From: Ferrovibrio terrae_A
GTDB taxonomy: Bacteria > Pseudomonadota > Alphaproteobacteria > Ferrovibrionales > Ferrovibrionaceae
Reading direction: 5' to 3'
Length of the DNA: 64,000 nucleotides
Assembly (NCBI RefSeq): GCF_943372915.1
Contig: NZ_CALSAN010000009.1
Span: 62,001 to 126,000 of the forward strand
Part shown: positions 1 to 8,614 of the stretch, one piece after another
Numbering within the stretch: position 1 is the first letter of the stretch
How the letters are laid out: each line of letters begins with the position of its first letter
Notes under the pieces: model-generated
Told to the model about the DNA's origin: nothing
Seen by the model: only the letters and a program-made list of their open reading frames with translations
Database searches by the model: none
Made by a program: the position numbers and the translations under genes

Positions 1-2144
1 TCGAGGTTGAACAGCACCCACAGGCCGCCATCCAGGCGATGCTGGGCGCCCAGCATGCGCTCGGTCTCGGCGATGAAGCTGGAGCGGTTGAGAATGCCGG
101 TCAGCGGGTCGTTGCGGCTGGCGAATTCGGCGCGCAGCTCGACATCGCGGCGGTCGGAAATATCGCGTACCAGGCCGATGAAGGCCGGGCCGTCCTCGCC
201 GGCATATTCGCCGACGCTGATATGGATGGGGAAAATCTCACCCGACTTCTTGCGGCCGAGCGTGTCGCGGCCCAGGCCGAGAATCTTCGCCCGCTTGGTG
301 GTCATGTAGTTGCGGATGTAGGAATCGTGGCCCGAGCGGAACGGCTCCGGCATCAGGATTTTGACATTCTGGCCGTCCAACTCGCCCGGCGGGTAGCCAA
401 AGATCGTGGCGCAGGTGTCGCTGACGCTGGCGATGTTGCCCTGGGCATCGATGGTGAGGACGCCCTCGTTCATGGTGGCGACCAGTTCGCGCAGGGTTTC
501 GGCCAGATCGCCCTGGCCGGCCGGCGATGGCGGCGGCTCGGGCTTGCGCAGGCTGGCGGCCGGCGGGCTGGGCGGGGGTGCCGGCGCTTCGGCCAGCGGC
601 ATCGGCGGCGTCCATTCCTGGTCGGCATCCGACAGCAGGCGCCAGCTCGGGAAGGTCATCTGCGCCTGCGTGCCGCTGCCCACGGTGCTGCTGAGGCCGA
701 GCGAACCGCCATGCAGTTCCATCAGCCGCTTGCTGATCGACAGGCCGAGGCCGGTGCCGCCGTGCTGGCGTGCCACTTCGGCCTTGGCGAGCTGGAACGG
801 CTCGAAGATATGTTCCAGCCGTTCGGTGGTGATGCCGATGCCGGTGTCGATCACGGTCAGCGACGGCGTACCGTCGGGCAGCTGGCGGAACACCACGTCG
901 ATGGTGCCGCCGGCCGGGGTGAACTTCACCGCATTGCCGAGCAGGTTGATCAGCACCTGCTTGACCACGCGCTCATCGGCGCGCAGCTGCGGCAGCGTAT
1001 CGGGCGACAGGTTGCGCAGCGTGATGCCGCCGCGCTCGGCCTGCGGCCGCACCATGGTCAGCGCCGACTGGATCACGGCAGAAAGGTCGACGGCCTTTTC
1101 ATCCAGCGCGTAATAGCCGGCCTCGATGCGCGACATGTCGAGAATGTCGCCGATCAGCGCGAGCAGATGGGTGCCCGAGCCGTTGATGTCGCGCGCGTAA
1201 TCGACATAGCGCGGCACGCCGACCGAGCCGAACATCTGGTCGCGGATGATTTCCGAGAAGCCGATGATGGCGTTGAGCGGCGTGCGCAGCTCATGGCTCA
1301 TATTGGCGAGGAACTGGCTCTTGGCGCGGCTGGCCTCCTCGGCTTGGCGCAAGGCGGCCTCGATGCGGCGCTGCTGGCGATATTGCTCGGTGATGTCGCG
1401 GCCCGAGCCGCGATAGCCCATGAAGCGGCCATTGGCATCGAAGACCGGCTTGCCGTTGATCTCGATCCACAGCTCGCTGTCGCCCGACAGCGAGCAGTAG
1501 CGGAAGCCGCGGAATGCCTCATGGCGGTCGAGCTGGCGCTTGTGCTCGTCCCAGAACAGCGTGTCGGCCTCGGAATCGCCCTGCACGGCGACCTCCCAGC
1601 GGCAGCGGCCGAGGAACAGCGTGCGCAGTGCCATGGTGTGGCTGGAGGAAGAGTCGGAAATCCAGGTAAAGCGATGATCCGCATCGGTTTCCCAGAACCA
1701 GTCGGATGCCAGTTCGGCGAAGTCGCGCAGCTTGTACTCGGCGACCTGCAGCGCCACCTGGTGCATCTTTTCCGGCGTGCTGGCCTCGGCGATCACCATC
1801 AGGCCGGTGATGCGGCCGTTATTGTCGTTGAGCGGGGCGACCGTGAGGCCCTGGCAGAGCCAGCCGTTGGCCCAGCGAATCAGGGTGTTGCCGATCTGCC
1901 GGCGATTTTCGCGGCGGGTCATGTCGAGCAGGTCGCGCACCTTGGCGACCTCGCCCAGCGCAAAGCCGGCCGACAGGCCCTGGCCGGCCAGGGCCTCGGC
2001 ATTCATCTCGGTCAGCGCGGCATAGGCGGTGTTGCACGACACGTAGCGGTAATCATCGCCAGGGCCATATTCAACCGTAAATGCCGGCCGGTCGAGCCAG
2101 TCCAGTATGTCCTGCGTCAGTTTCCGCTGGTTCGGATCGAGCAT
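1..2144 (-). CDS. PAS/histidine kinase/PAS/GGDEF signalling protein (3' part beyond window)
   Basis: Membrane-free sensor protein read leftward from ATG at 2144 and still open at the window edge, so at least 714 residues. A PAS-like N-terminal region comes first, then a second PAS ending in GYRGSGRDITEQ. The dimerisation/phosphoacceptor segment SHELRTPLNAIIGFSE follows, with the phospho-His near residue 284. Next come an HATPase with DTGIGI and HGGTGLGLSISKRL, a proline-rich linker and a third PAS (residues about 560 to 665). The last visible residues, DPLTGILNR, are the usual opening of a GGDEF diguanylate cyclase domain. It probably combines phosphotransfer with c-di-GMP signalling. No transmembrane segment is visible, so a cytoplasmic location is inferred. 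Whether GGDEF is active, or followed by EAL, cannot be seen. Confidence 0.9.
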   Translation of the reverse strand, partial: MLDPNQRKLTQDILDWLDRPAFTVEYGPGDDYRYVSCNTAYAALTEMNAEALAGQGLSAGFALGEVAKVRDLLDMTRRENRRQIGNTLIRWANGWLCQGLTVAPLNDNNGRITGLMVIAEASTPEKMHQVALQVAEYKLRDFAELASDWFWETDADHRFTWISDSSSSHTMALRTLFLGRCRWEVAVQGDSEADTLFWDEHKRQLDRHEAFRGFRYCSLSGDSELWIEINGKPVFDANGRFMGYRGSGRDITEQYRQQRRIEAALRQAEEASRAKSQFLANMSHELRTPLNAIIGFSEIIRDQMFGSVGVPRYVDYARDINGSGTHLLALIGDILDMSRIEAGYYALDEKAVDLSAVIQSALTMVRPQAERGGITLRNLSPDTLPQLRADERVVKQVLINLLGNAVKFTPAGGTIDVVFRQLPDGTPSLTVIDTGIGITTERLEHIFEPFQLAKAEVARQHGGTGLGLSISKRLMELHGGSLGLSSTVGSGTQAQMTFPSWRLLSDADQEWTPPMPLAEAPAPPPSPPAASLRKPEPPPSPAGQGDLAETLRELVATMNEGVLTIDAQGNIASVSDTCATIFGYPPGELDGQNVKILMPEPFRSGHDSYIRNYMTTKRAKILGLGRDTLGRKKSGEIFPIHISVGEYAGEDGPAFIGLVRDISDRRDVELRAEFASRNDPLTGILNRSSFIAETERMLGAQHRLDGGLWVLFNL

Positions 2145-2374
2145 GCCTTGAGCCCCCGGGAACGGGCAGCTTAGGGGGCCGACCCGGGCGGCGCAAGCAC
2201 AAGCCAAATCAATGCTTAAGGGGTCGAAATCGGGGGGCGCGGGAGTGCAGCGACAAATCGTCGCACAAGGGCTGCAGACGACGTCCGGCAGACTGGGCGG
2301 GCGGCATGTGCCGGTGTATGGTCCGCCCTCGAAAGAGTTTAGACTCCCAAGTCATTAAACGAGGGTATTGAACG

Positions 2375-3280
2375 ATGGGGTGGACTTCGTTTGCGGCCGT
2401 CCGCTGGGCCGCACGCCGTGTTACGGCTTTGACCACGGCTCTGGCCGTTCCCGGGCTGGCTCTTGCCGCCCTGATCTCCAGTGTCGCCCCAGCGGCCGCA
2501 CAGGCTGGCGGGACGCCCGGCCTGCCGACGCCCTGGCATCTGGGCATGCAGCCCACGGTGAGCCCGGTGGCCCGGGAGATGCAGCATTTCCACGATCTGC
2601 TGCTCTGGATCATCATCCTCATCTCGGTCTTCGTGCTGGCGCTGCTGATCTACGTGATGGTGCGCTTCCGCGCCTCCGCCAACCCGGTGCCCTCGCAGAC
2701 CTCGCATAACACCCTGATCGAGGTGCTGTGGACCGTGGTGCCGATCCTGATCCTGATCGTGATCGCGGTGCCCTCCTTCAAGCTGCTGTATTTCGCCGAC
2801 AAGACCGCCAAGCCGGAACTGACCGTCAAGGCGATCGGCAAGCAGTGGTACTGGTCCTACGAATATCCCGACAACGGCAACTTCACCTTCGACGCCACCA
2901 TCGTGCCGGCGAACGAGATCAAGCCGGGCCAGCAGCGCCTGCTGGAGACCGACAATGTCGTGGTCGTGCCGGTGGACACCAACGTGCGTCTGCTGATCAC
3001 CGCCGCCGATGTGATCCATGCCTGGGCCATGCCGGCCTTCGGCGTGAAGAAGGATGCCGTGCCGGGCCGCATCAACGAGACCTGGTTCCGCGCCGAGCGC
3101 GAAGGCGTGTATTACGGCCAGTGCTCGGAAATCTGCGGCGCCTATCACGGCTATATGCCGATCAAGGTGGAAGTGGTTTCCAAGGAGGCCTTCACCAAGT
3201 GGGCCGCCGAAGCCAAGACCAAATTCGCCACTGTCGACGGTCCGTCGCCGCGTCTCGCCGACGCGCGCGCCGCCCAGTAA
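2375..3280 (+). CDS. coxB: Cytochrome c oxidase subunit II
   Basis: Subunit II of the aa3-type oxidase; it takes electrons from cytochrome c through the binuclear CuA centre. At 301 aa it has the family length. It carries an N-terminal signal peptide ending near residue 42 (AAAQA), two transmembrane helices (about 70-93 and 110-131), and a periplasmic cupredoxin domain. The CuA ligands are visible as H215, C250, E252, C254, H258 and M261 (QCSEICGAYHGYM). ATG at 2375 is preceded by GAGGG about 10 bases upstream. First gene of the cox operon; the 230-bp gap to the divergent sensor kinase should hold its promoter, though no clear -35/-10 pair was recognised. Confidence 0.97.
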   Translation: MGWTSFAAVRWAARRVTALTTALAVPGLALAALISSVAPAAAQAGGTPGLPTPWHLGMQPTVSPVAREMQHFHDLLLWIIILISVFVLALLIYVMVRFRASANPVPSQTSHNTLIEVLWTVVPILILIVIAVPSFKLLYFADKTAKPELTVKAIGKQWYWSYEYPDNGNFTFDATIVPANEIKPGQQRLLETDNVVVVPVDTNVRLLITAADVIHAWAMPAFGVKKDAVPGRINETWFRAEREGVYYGQCSEICGAYHGYMPIKVEVVSKEAFTKWAAEAKTKFATVDGPSPRLADARAAQ

Positions 3281-3310
3281 CCGCATCAGATTCGAGGAGT
3301 AGGGAACGCC

Positions 3311-4951
3311 ATGGCTCAGCCTCATGCCCACGCGGCCCATGACCACGCCCACGCGGGTCACGACCACCACGACGATCATCACACGCCGACCGGCTGGCGT
3401 CGGTGGATGTATTCCACCAACCACAAGGACATCGGCACGCTCTATCTGATCTTCGCCGTGATCGCCGGCCTGATCGGCGGCCTGTTCTCGGTGCTGATGC
3501 GCGCCGAACTGATGAACCCGGGCGACGGCATCCTGGGCGGCAACCATCACCTGTTCAACGTGCTGGTCACCGGCCACGGCCTGATCATGATCTTCTTCAT
3601 GGTCATGCCCGCCATGATCGGCGGCTTCGGCAACTGGTTCGTGCCGCTGATGATCGGTGCGCCGGACATGGCCTTCCCGCGCATGAACAACATTTCCTTC
3701 TGGCTGCTGATCCCCTCGTTCGGCTGCCTGCTGATCTCCACCATGGTGGAAGGCCCGGCCGGCGGTCTCGGCATGGGTGGCGGCTGGACCATCTACCCGC
3801 CGCTGTCGTCCGACGTTGGCCATCCCGGCCCGGCGGTCGGCTTCGCCATCCTCAGCCTGCATATTGCCGGTGCCTCGTCGATCCTGGGCGCCATCAACTT
3901 CATCACCACCATCTTTAACATGCGCGCGCCGGGCATGACCCTGCACAAGATGCCGCTGTTTGTGTGGTCGGTGCTGATCACCGCCTTCCTGCTGCTGCTG
4001 TCGCTGCCGGTTCTGGCCGGTGGCATCACCATGCTGCTGACCGACCGCTACTTCGGTACCGCCTTCTTCAAGCCTGAGGGCGGCGGCGACCCGATCCTGT
4101 TCCAGCATCTGTTCTGGTTCTTCGGCCATCCCGAAGTGTACATCCTGATCCTGCCGGGCTTCGGCATCATCAGCCAGATCATCTCGACCTTCTCCAAGAA
4201 GCCGGTGTTCGGCTATCTCGGCATGGCCTATGCCATGGTCGCCATCGGCGTGGTCGGCTTCGTGGTCTGGGCGCATCACATGTACACGGTGGGCCTGGAT
4301 GTCGACACCCGCGCCTATTTCACCGCGGCCACCATGGTGATCGCAGTGCCGACCGGCGTGAAGATCTTCTCCTGGATCGCCACCATGTGGGGCGGTTCGA
4401 TCCGCTTCACCGTGCCGATGCTGTTCGCCATCGGCTTCATCTTCCTGTTCACGGTGGGTGGCGTCACCGGCGTGGTGCTGGCCAATGCCGGCGTCGATAC
4501 CTATCTGCACGACACCTATTACGTGGTGGCGCATTTCCACTACGTGCTCAGCCTGGGCGCCGTGTTCGCCATCTTTGCCGGCTTCTACTACTGGTTCGGC
4601 AAGATGTCGGGTTACGAGCTGAGCGAGACGGCCGGCCAGATTCACTTCTGGACCACCTTCGTCGGCGTCAACCTGCTGTTCTTCCCGATGCACTTCCTCG
4701 GCCTGCAGGGCATGCCGCGGCGTATTCCGGATTACCCGGATGCCTTCGCCGGCTGGAACTACGTCGCCTCGATCGGCGCCTATATCTCGTTTGCCTCGAC
4801 GCTGTTCTTCGTCGGCTCGGTCCTCTACGCCTTCATGAAGAAGAAGAAGGTGGCCGACAATCCGTGGGGCGAGGGCGCCACGACGCTGGAATGGACCCTG
4901 TCGTCGCCGCCGCCGTTCCATCAGTACGAGAAGCTTCCGGTCATCAAGTAA
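3311..4951 (+). CDS. coxA: Cytochrome c oxidase subunit I
   Basis: Catalytic subunit of the aa3 oxidase, holding heme a and the heme a3-CuB oxygen-reducing centre. 546 aa with 12 expected helices. The CuB/crosslink motif GHPEVY (about residue 275) and the heme-ligand motif VAHFHYVLS are intact. A good Shine-Dalgarno (GGAGTAGGGA) lies upstream of ATG 3311. The N-terminus is odd: residues 5 to 24 contain ten histidines alternating with Ala and Asp before the conserved WMYSTNHKDIGT. Thirty bp separate it from coxB, so the two are co-transcribed. Confidence 0.98.
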   Translation: MAQPHAHAAHDHAHAGHDHHDDHHTPTGWRRWMYSTNHKDIGTLYLIFAVIAGLIGGLFSVLMRAELMNPGDGILGGNHHLFNVLVTGHGLIMIFFMVMPAMIGGFGNWFVPLMIGAPDMAFPRMNNISFWLLIPSFGCLLISTMVEGPAGGLGMGGGWTIYPPLSSDVGHPGPAVGFAILSLHIAGASSILGAINFITTIFNMRAPGMTLHKMPLFVWSVLITAFLLLLSLPVLAGGITMLLTDRYFGTAFFKPEGGGDPILFQHLFWFFGHPEVYILILPGFGIISQIISTFSKKPVFGYLGMAYAMVAIGVVGFVVWAHHMYTVGLDVDTRAYFTAATMVIAVPTGVKIFSWIATMWGGSIRFTVPMLFAIGFIFLFTVGGVTGVVLANAGVDTYLHDTYYVVAHFHYVLSLGAVFAIFAGFYYWFGKMSGYELSETAGQIHFWTTFVGVNLLFFPMHFLGLQGMPRRIPDYPDAFAGWNYVASIGAYISFASTLFFVGSVLYAFMKKKKVADNPWGEGATTLEWTLSSPPPFHQYEKLPVIK

Positions 4952-4981
4952 GACCGGAACTCCAGCCCCAGGAGTCCCAGT

Positions 4982-5941
4982 TTGTCCGACGCCAGTTTCA
5001 TTGGACAGGGTAACGAGGCCGGCAATGCCGGCCTCGATGCCGCTTACGGCCAGCACGGTCTGACCGGGGCCGGCGATGCCCGGCCGGCCGACTATTTCGC
5101 GCTGCTCAAGCCGCGCGTGATGTCGCTGGTCGTGTTCACTGGCCTGGTCGGCATGGTGCTGGCGCCTGGTCAACTGCATCCCGTGCTGGCGCTCACAGCG
5201 CTGCTGTGCATCGCTATCGGTGCCGGAGCATCGGGTGCGATCAACATGTGGTACGACGCCGATATCGACGCGGTGATGAGCCGCACGCAGGGCCGCCCGA
5301 TCCCGCAGGGCAGGATCAGCCGTGACGAGGCGCTCGGCTTCGGCTGCGTGTTGTCGGTCGGTTCGGTGCTGGTGATGGGCCTGGGCGTCAACTGGGTGGC
5401 GGCTGCCATCCTGGCGCTGACCATCGGTTTCTACGTTTTCATTTACACCATGTGGCTGAAGCGCCGCACGCCGCAGAATATCGTGATCGGCGGTGCCGCC
5501 GGCGCCTTCCCGCCGATGATCGGCTGGGCCGCCGTCACCGGCGATCTCAGCCTGCTGCCGCTGCTGCTGTTTGCCATTATCTTCATGTGGACGCCGCCGC
5601 ATTTCTGGGCCCTGGCGCTGTATCGTTCGGATGACTATGCCCGCGCCGGAGTGCCGATGCTGCCGGTCGTGGCCGGCGAGCGCGAAACCCGCCGCCAGAT
5701 CCTGATATACAGCCTGCTGCTGGTGCCGATCACACTGAGCCCCTGGATGCTGGGTCTCGCCGGCCCGCTCTATGGCGGTGCGACGGCTGTGCTCGGCGCG
5801 ATTTTCCTCGGCCTCGCCGTGCGCATCTGGCGCGGCACCGGCGACCGCGCCGCCAAGCATATGTTCGCCTATTCGATCCTCTACCTGTTCCTGCTGTTCG
5901 CCCTGCTGCTGGCTGAGCGCGGGCTTGGCTGGGGGGCATGA
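4982..5941 (+). CDS. ctaB: Protoheme IX farnesyltransferase (heme o synthase)
   Basis: Adds a farnesyl group to heme b to make heme o, the precursor of heme a for the oxidase encoded just upstream. 319 aa, UbiA-type polytopic membrane prenyltransferase. The Asp-rich motif NMWYDADIDAVMSRT and the following RPIPQGRIS, plus a second loop with DDYARAGVPMLP, are the family signature. The start is TTG at 4982 with AGGAG about 8 bases before it; no earlier ATG fits. The stop codon overlaps the next start (ATGA), implying translational coupling. Confidence 0.96.
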   Translation: MSDASFIGQGNEAGNAGLDAAYGQHGLTGAGDARPADYFALLKPRVMSLVVFTGLVGMVLAPGQLHPVLALTALLCIAIGAGASGAINMWYDADIDAVMSRTQGRPIPQGRISRDEALGFGCVLSVGSVLVMGLGVNWVAAAILALTIGFYVFIYTMWLKRRTPQNIVIGGAAGAFPPMIGWAAVTGDLSLLPLLLFAIIFMWTPPHFWALALYRSDDYARAGVPMLPVVAGERETRRQILIYSLLLVPITLSPWMLGLAGPLYGGATAVLGAIFLGLAVRIWRGTGDRAAKHMFAYSILYLFLLFALLLAERGLGWGA

Positions 5942-6072
5942 GCGCGATGCCGAGGCAGGACGACCACAAGCGCCGCCGGGCGCGCAACATTGCTCTGGCC
6001 GTGGCGCTGTTTGCGCTGGTCGTGCTGTTCTACTCCATCACCATCGTGCGCATGGGCGGAGGTGTGCCGTGA
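5938..6072 (+). CDS. Small single-span protein of the cox operon (CoxF-like)
   Basis: A 44-residue protein: a basic N-terminus (HKRRRAR), one transmembrane helix (about residues 17 to 37) and a short glycine-rich tail. It overlaps ctaB by ATGA and ctaG by GTGA, so it is almost certainly translated. Many alphaproteobacteria carry a tiny membrane protein at exactly this point between ctaB and ctaG (called CoxF in some genomes). A role in oxidase assembly is inferred from position only. Confidence 0.8.
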   Translation: MSAMPRQDDHKRRRARNIALAVALFALVVLFYSITIVRMGGGVP

Positions 6073-6665
6073 GCGCGCGCCGCGACAGCCTGCAGGCCAG
6101 GAATCGCCGCATCGCGCTGTATTGCGTGTCTACGGTTGCGGTGATGATCGCCGGCGCCTTCGCCTCGGCGCCGCTCTATGACATGTTCTGCCGCGTCACC
6201 GGTTTTGCCGGCACCCCGCTGCGCGCCACCGCGGCGCCGGGCGTGACCGATCCGAACGAGACGCTGGTGACTGTGCGTTTCAATTCGGATGTGGCGCCGG
6301 GCATGCCGTGGAAGTTCCAGCCGGTGCAGCGTGAAATGAAGGTGCGGCCGGGCGAGGAAACCCTGGCATTTTACCGCGCCATCAACCCGACCGCACGGCC
6401 GGTGATGGGCACGGCGAGCTTCAATGTCACGCCCGAGAAGGCCGGCCAGTATTTCAACAAGATTGCCTGCTTCTGCTTTACCGAACAGCTGCTCGGCCCC
6501 GGCGAGAGCGTCGACATGCCGGTGTCCTTCTTCGTCGATCCGGAGATTCTCAAGGATCCGAAGACCCGCGACGTGCTCGACATCACGCTGAGCTACACCT
6601 TCTTCCGCAAGGAAGATCCCACCCGTGTCTCCGACCGCGGCGGTGCCGCGCGGCCGGTCAACTAG
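6069..6665 (+). CDS. ctaG: Cytochrome c oxidase assembly protein CtaG/Cox11
   Basis: Membrane-anchored periplasmic copper chaperone that delivers copper to the CuB site of subunit I. 198 aa: an N-terminal helix (about residues 15 to 35), then an immunoglobulin-like domain with the copper-binding CFCFTEQ motif conserved in Cox11. GTG at 6069 is chosen because it overlaps the preceding stop and gives the normal length. The frame stays open further upstream, but that part lies inside ctaB. Followed 23 bp later by coxC. Confidence 0.95.
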   Translation: MSARRDSLQARNRRIALYCVSTVAVMIAGAFASAPLYDMFCRVTGFAGTPLRATAAPGVTDPNETLVTVRFNSDVAPGMPWKFQPVQREMKVRPGEETLAFYRAINPTARPVMGTASFNVTPEKAGQYFNKIACFCFTEQLLGPGESVDMPVSFFVDPEILKDPKTRDVLDITLSYTFFRKEDPTRVSDRGGAARPVN

Positions 6666-6688
6666 AGTCTGTAAAAGGGGGTATCACC

Positions 6689-7492
6689 ATGGCCAGTAGC
6701 GCCCGTAATCACGATTACCATCTCGTCGACCCCAGCCCGTGGCCGTTCATCGGTTCGATGGGTGCTTTCGCGCTTGCGATCGGCTCGGTCTACGCTTTCC
6801 ATGGCCACAGCTATCTGTGGGTCCTGCCCGGCCTGGCAGTGGTGCTGTACACCATGGCTGCCTGGTGGCGTGACGTGATCCGCGAAGCCGAGCATGAGGG
6901 CCATCATACCCCGGTGGTGCAGCTGCATCTGCGTTACGGCATGGTGATGTTCATCGCTTCCGAAGTGATGTTCTTCGTCGCCTGGTTCTGGGCCTATTTC
7001 GGCGCCGCGCTGTATCCCACCGATGCGATCGGCCACCAGTGGCCGCCGGCGACCATCGAGACCTTCAATCCCTGGGAACTGCCCTTCGTCAACACGCTGA
7101 TCCTGCTGCTGTCGGGCACCACGGTGACCTGGGCGCATCACGCGCTGCTGCATGACGACCGCAAGAGTCTGGTGCAGGGCCTGACGCTGACCGTCATCCT
7201 GGGCGTGCTGTTCACCGCCTGCCAGGCGTTTGAATACAGCCATGCCGCCTTCGGTTTCACCGATGGCATTTATGCCTCGACCTTCTACATGGCGACCGGT
7301 TTCCACGGCTTCCATGTCATCGTCGGCACCATCTTCCTGCTGGTCTGCCTGCTGCGCGCGATGAAGGGGCACTTCAAGTCCGACCATCATTTCGGCTTCG
7401 AGGCGGCTGCCTGGTACTGGCATTTCGTCGACGTGGTCTGGCTGTTCCTGTTCGCCGCCGTGTATTGGTGGGGTGCAGGCCCGGCCCACTAA
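6689..7492 (+). CDS. coxC: Cytochrome c oxidase subunit III
   Basis: Third core subunit of the aa3 oxidase, thought to stabilise the catalytic subunit and its proton uptake. 267 aa with seven expected helices. Conserved features include HTPVVQLHLRYGMVMFIASEVMFF near residue 75, the GFHGFHVIVGT motif and a C-terminal WYWHFVDVVWLFLF. Start ATG 6689 follows AAAGGGGG. Same order as the cox operons of other alphaproteobacteria. Confidence 0.97.
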   Translation: MASSARNHDYHLVDPSPWPFIGSMGAFALAIGSVYAFHGHSYLWVLPGLAVVLYTMAAWWRDVIREAEHEGHHTPVVQLHLRYGMVMFIASEVMFFVAWFWAYFGAALYPTDAIGHQWPPATIETFNPWELPFVNTLILLLSGTTVTWAHHALLHDDRKSLVQGLTLTVILGVLFTACQAFEYSHAAFGFTDGIYASTFYMATGFHGFHVIVGTIFLLVCLLRAMKGHFKSDHHFGFEAAAWYWHFVDVVWLFLFAAVYWWGAGPAH

Positions 7493-7503
7493 GGCCATAG
7501 ACG

Positions 7504-7884
7504 ATGGCGGCCTCGTTTTATCCGCCGCTGTCGCCAGTTTCGACGGGGCTTCGCTGCAGGTGTCCCCGCTGCGGCGAAGCCCCGTTGTTTGACGGGCTGC
7601 TGACGATCAAGTCGCGCTGCCCGTCCTGCGATCTGGATTATGCCAAGATCGATGCCGGCGACGGGCCGGCAGTGTTTGTCATCCTCATCCTCGGATTCAT
7701 TGTCGTCGGCCTGGCGTTGTGGGTCGAATTGCGCTTCGGTCCGCCGCTGTGGTTGCATCTGGTGCTGTGGACCCCACTTATTCTGGGCGGGTCGATTGGC
7801 ATGCTGCGGCCGTTCAAGGGCGTGCTGATCGCCCTGCAGTTCCGCCACAAGGCGTCGTCCGACATCGAATTAATGCGCGAGTAA
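7504..7884 (+). CDS. DUF983 family membrane protein
   Basis: A 126-aa protein with an N-terminal zinc-ribbon-like segment (CRCPRCGE ... SRCPSCDLDY, four cysteines as two CxxC pairs), followed by two hydrophobic helices (about residues 57-77 and 82-102). This is the DUF983 family, regularly found between coxC and surf1 in alphaproteobacteria. Its role in oxidase biogenesis is presumed from position. It lies 11 bp after coxC and 4 bp before surf1. Confidence 0.85.
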   Translation: MAASFYPPLSPVSTGLRCRCPRCGEAPLFDGLLTIKSRCPSCDLDYAKIDAGDGPAVFVILILGFIVVGLALWVELRFGPPLWLHLVLWTPLILGGSIGMLRPFKGVLIALQFRHKASSDIELMRE

Positions 7885-7888
7885 TCCA

Positions 7889-8614
7889 TTGAAAATCCTT
7901 GGTTTCCGGCCCGCCCTGGTGCCGACGCTGATCACCGTTCCGGCCCTTGTCCTGCTGCTGGCGCTTGGCACATGGCAGGTGCAGCGGCTGCTGTGGAAGC
8001 TCGACCTGATCGCCAGTGTCGAGGAGGGTATGAAAGCCGCGCCGGTGATGTTGCCGGCGGGCCCGCTGGATGCCGATGCCTGGCATTTCCGCCGCGTGGT
8101 GGTGAAGGGCAGCTTCGACCACAGTCGTGAATTCCATCTGCTAGCGCATTCCGAACGCGGCAATTTCGGCTACCACGTCATCACCCCGCTCAAGCGCAGC
8201 GATGCGCCCGGCTGGGTGCTGGTCAGCCGCGGCTGGGTGCCGGTCGAGGACAAGGCCCCGGCGCGGCGCGCCCAGGGCCAGGTCGAGGGCGAGGTCACCA
8301 TCACCGGCGTGGCCCATGCGCCCTGGGGCAAGGGCTGGTTCACGCCCGACAACGACCATGCGCGCAATCTCTGGTACTACGGCAACGCCGCCGAAATGCT
8401 GGCCCAGGCCGGCATCACGGAGGCCCCGGTGCTGTTCGTTGATGCCGATGCCGAGGTGACGGTGCCCGGCGGCTGGCCGCGTGCCGGCCATACCCGGCTC
8501 ACCTTCACCAACAACCACCTGGCCTATGCGTTCACCTGGTACAGCGGTGCCGTGGTCCTGGCCGTCATTTATGTGCTATGGCATCGGCGGCGGGCGCGCG
8601 AAAAGGCCGAATGA
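7889..8614 (+). CDS. SURF1 family oxidase assembly protein
   Basis: SURF1/Shy1 proteins help insert heme a during assembly of subunit I. 241 aa with an N-terminal transmembrane helix (residues about 12-30), a periplasmic beta-rich domain (GWVLVSRGWVP in its middle) and a C-terminal helix reached through NNHLAYAFTWY, a conserved SURF1 motif. The start is TTG at 7889; the alternatives would truncate the first helix. Its stop overlaps the start region of the next gene. Confidence 0.93.
   Translation: MKILGFRPALVPTLITVPALVLLLALGTWQVQRLLWKLDLIASVEEGMKAAPVMLPAGPLDADAWHFRRVVVKGSFDHSREFHLLAHSERGNFGYHVITPLKRSDAPGWVLVSRGWVPVEDKAPARRAQGQVEGEVTITGVAHAPWGKGWFTPDNDHARNLWYYGNAAEMLAQAGITEAPVLFVDADAEVTVPGGWPRAGHTRLTFTNNHLAYAFTWYSGAVVLAVIYVLWHRRRAREKAE

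Noticed and set aside
39..2174. Long plus-strand open frame over the first 2.1 kb
   Set aside because: It is the antisense of the histidine kinase; its protein is a low-complexity Ala/Arg/Gln mix without motifs, a usual effect of high GC.
2339..5860. 1173-codon minus-strand open frame over the cox genes
   Set aside because: His/Asp/Gln/Arg-rich translation antisense to clear coxB, coxA and ctaB; no domain.
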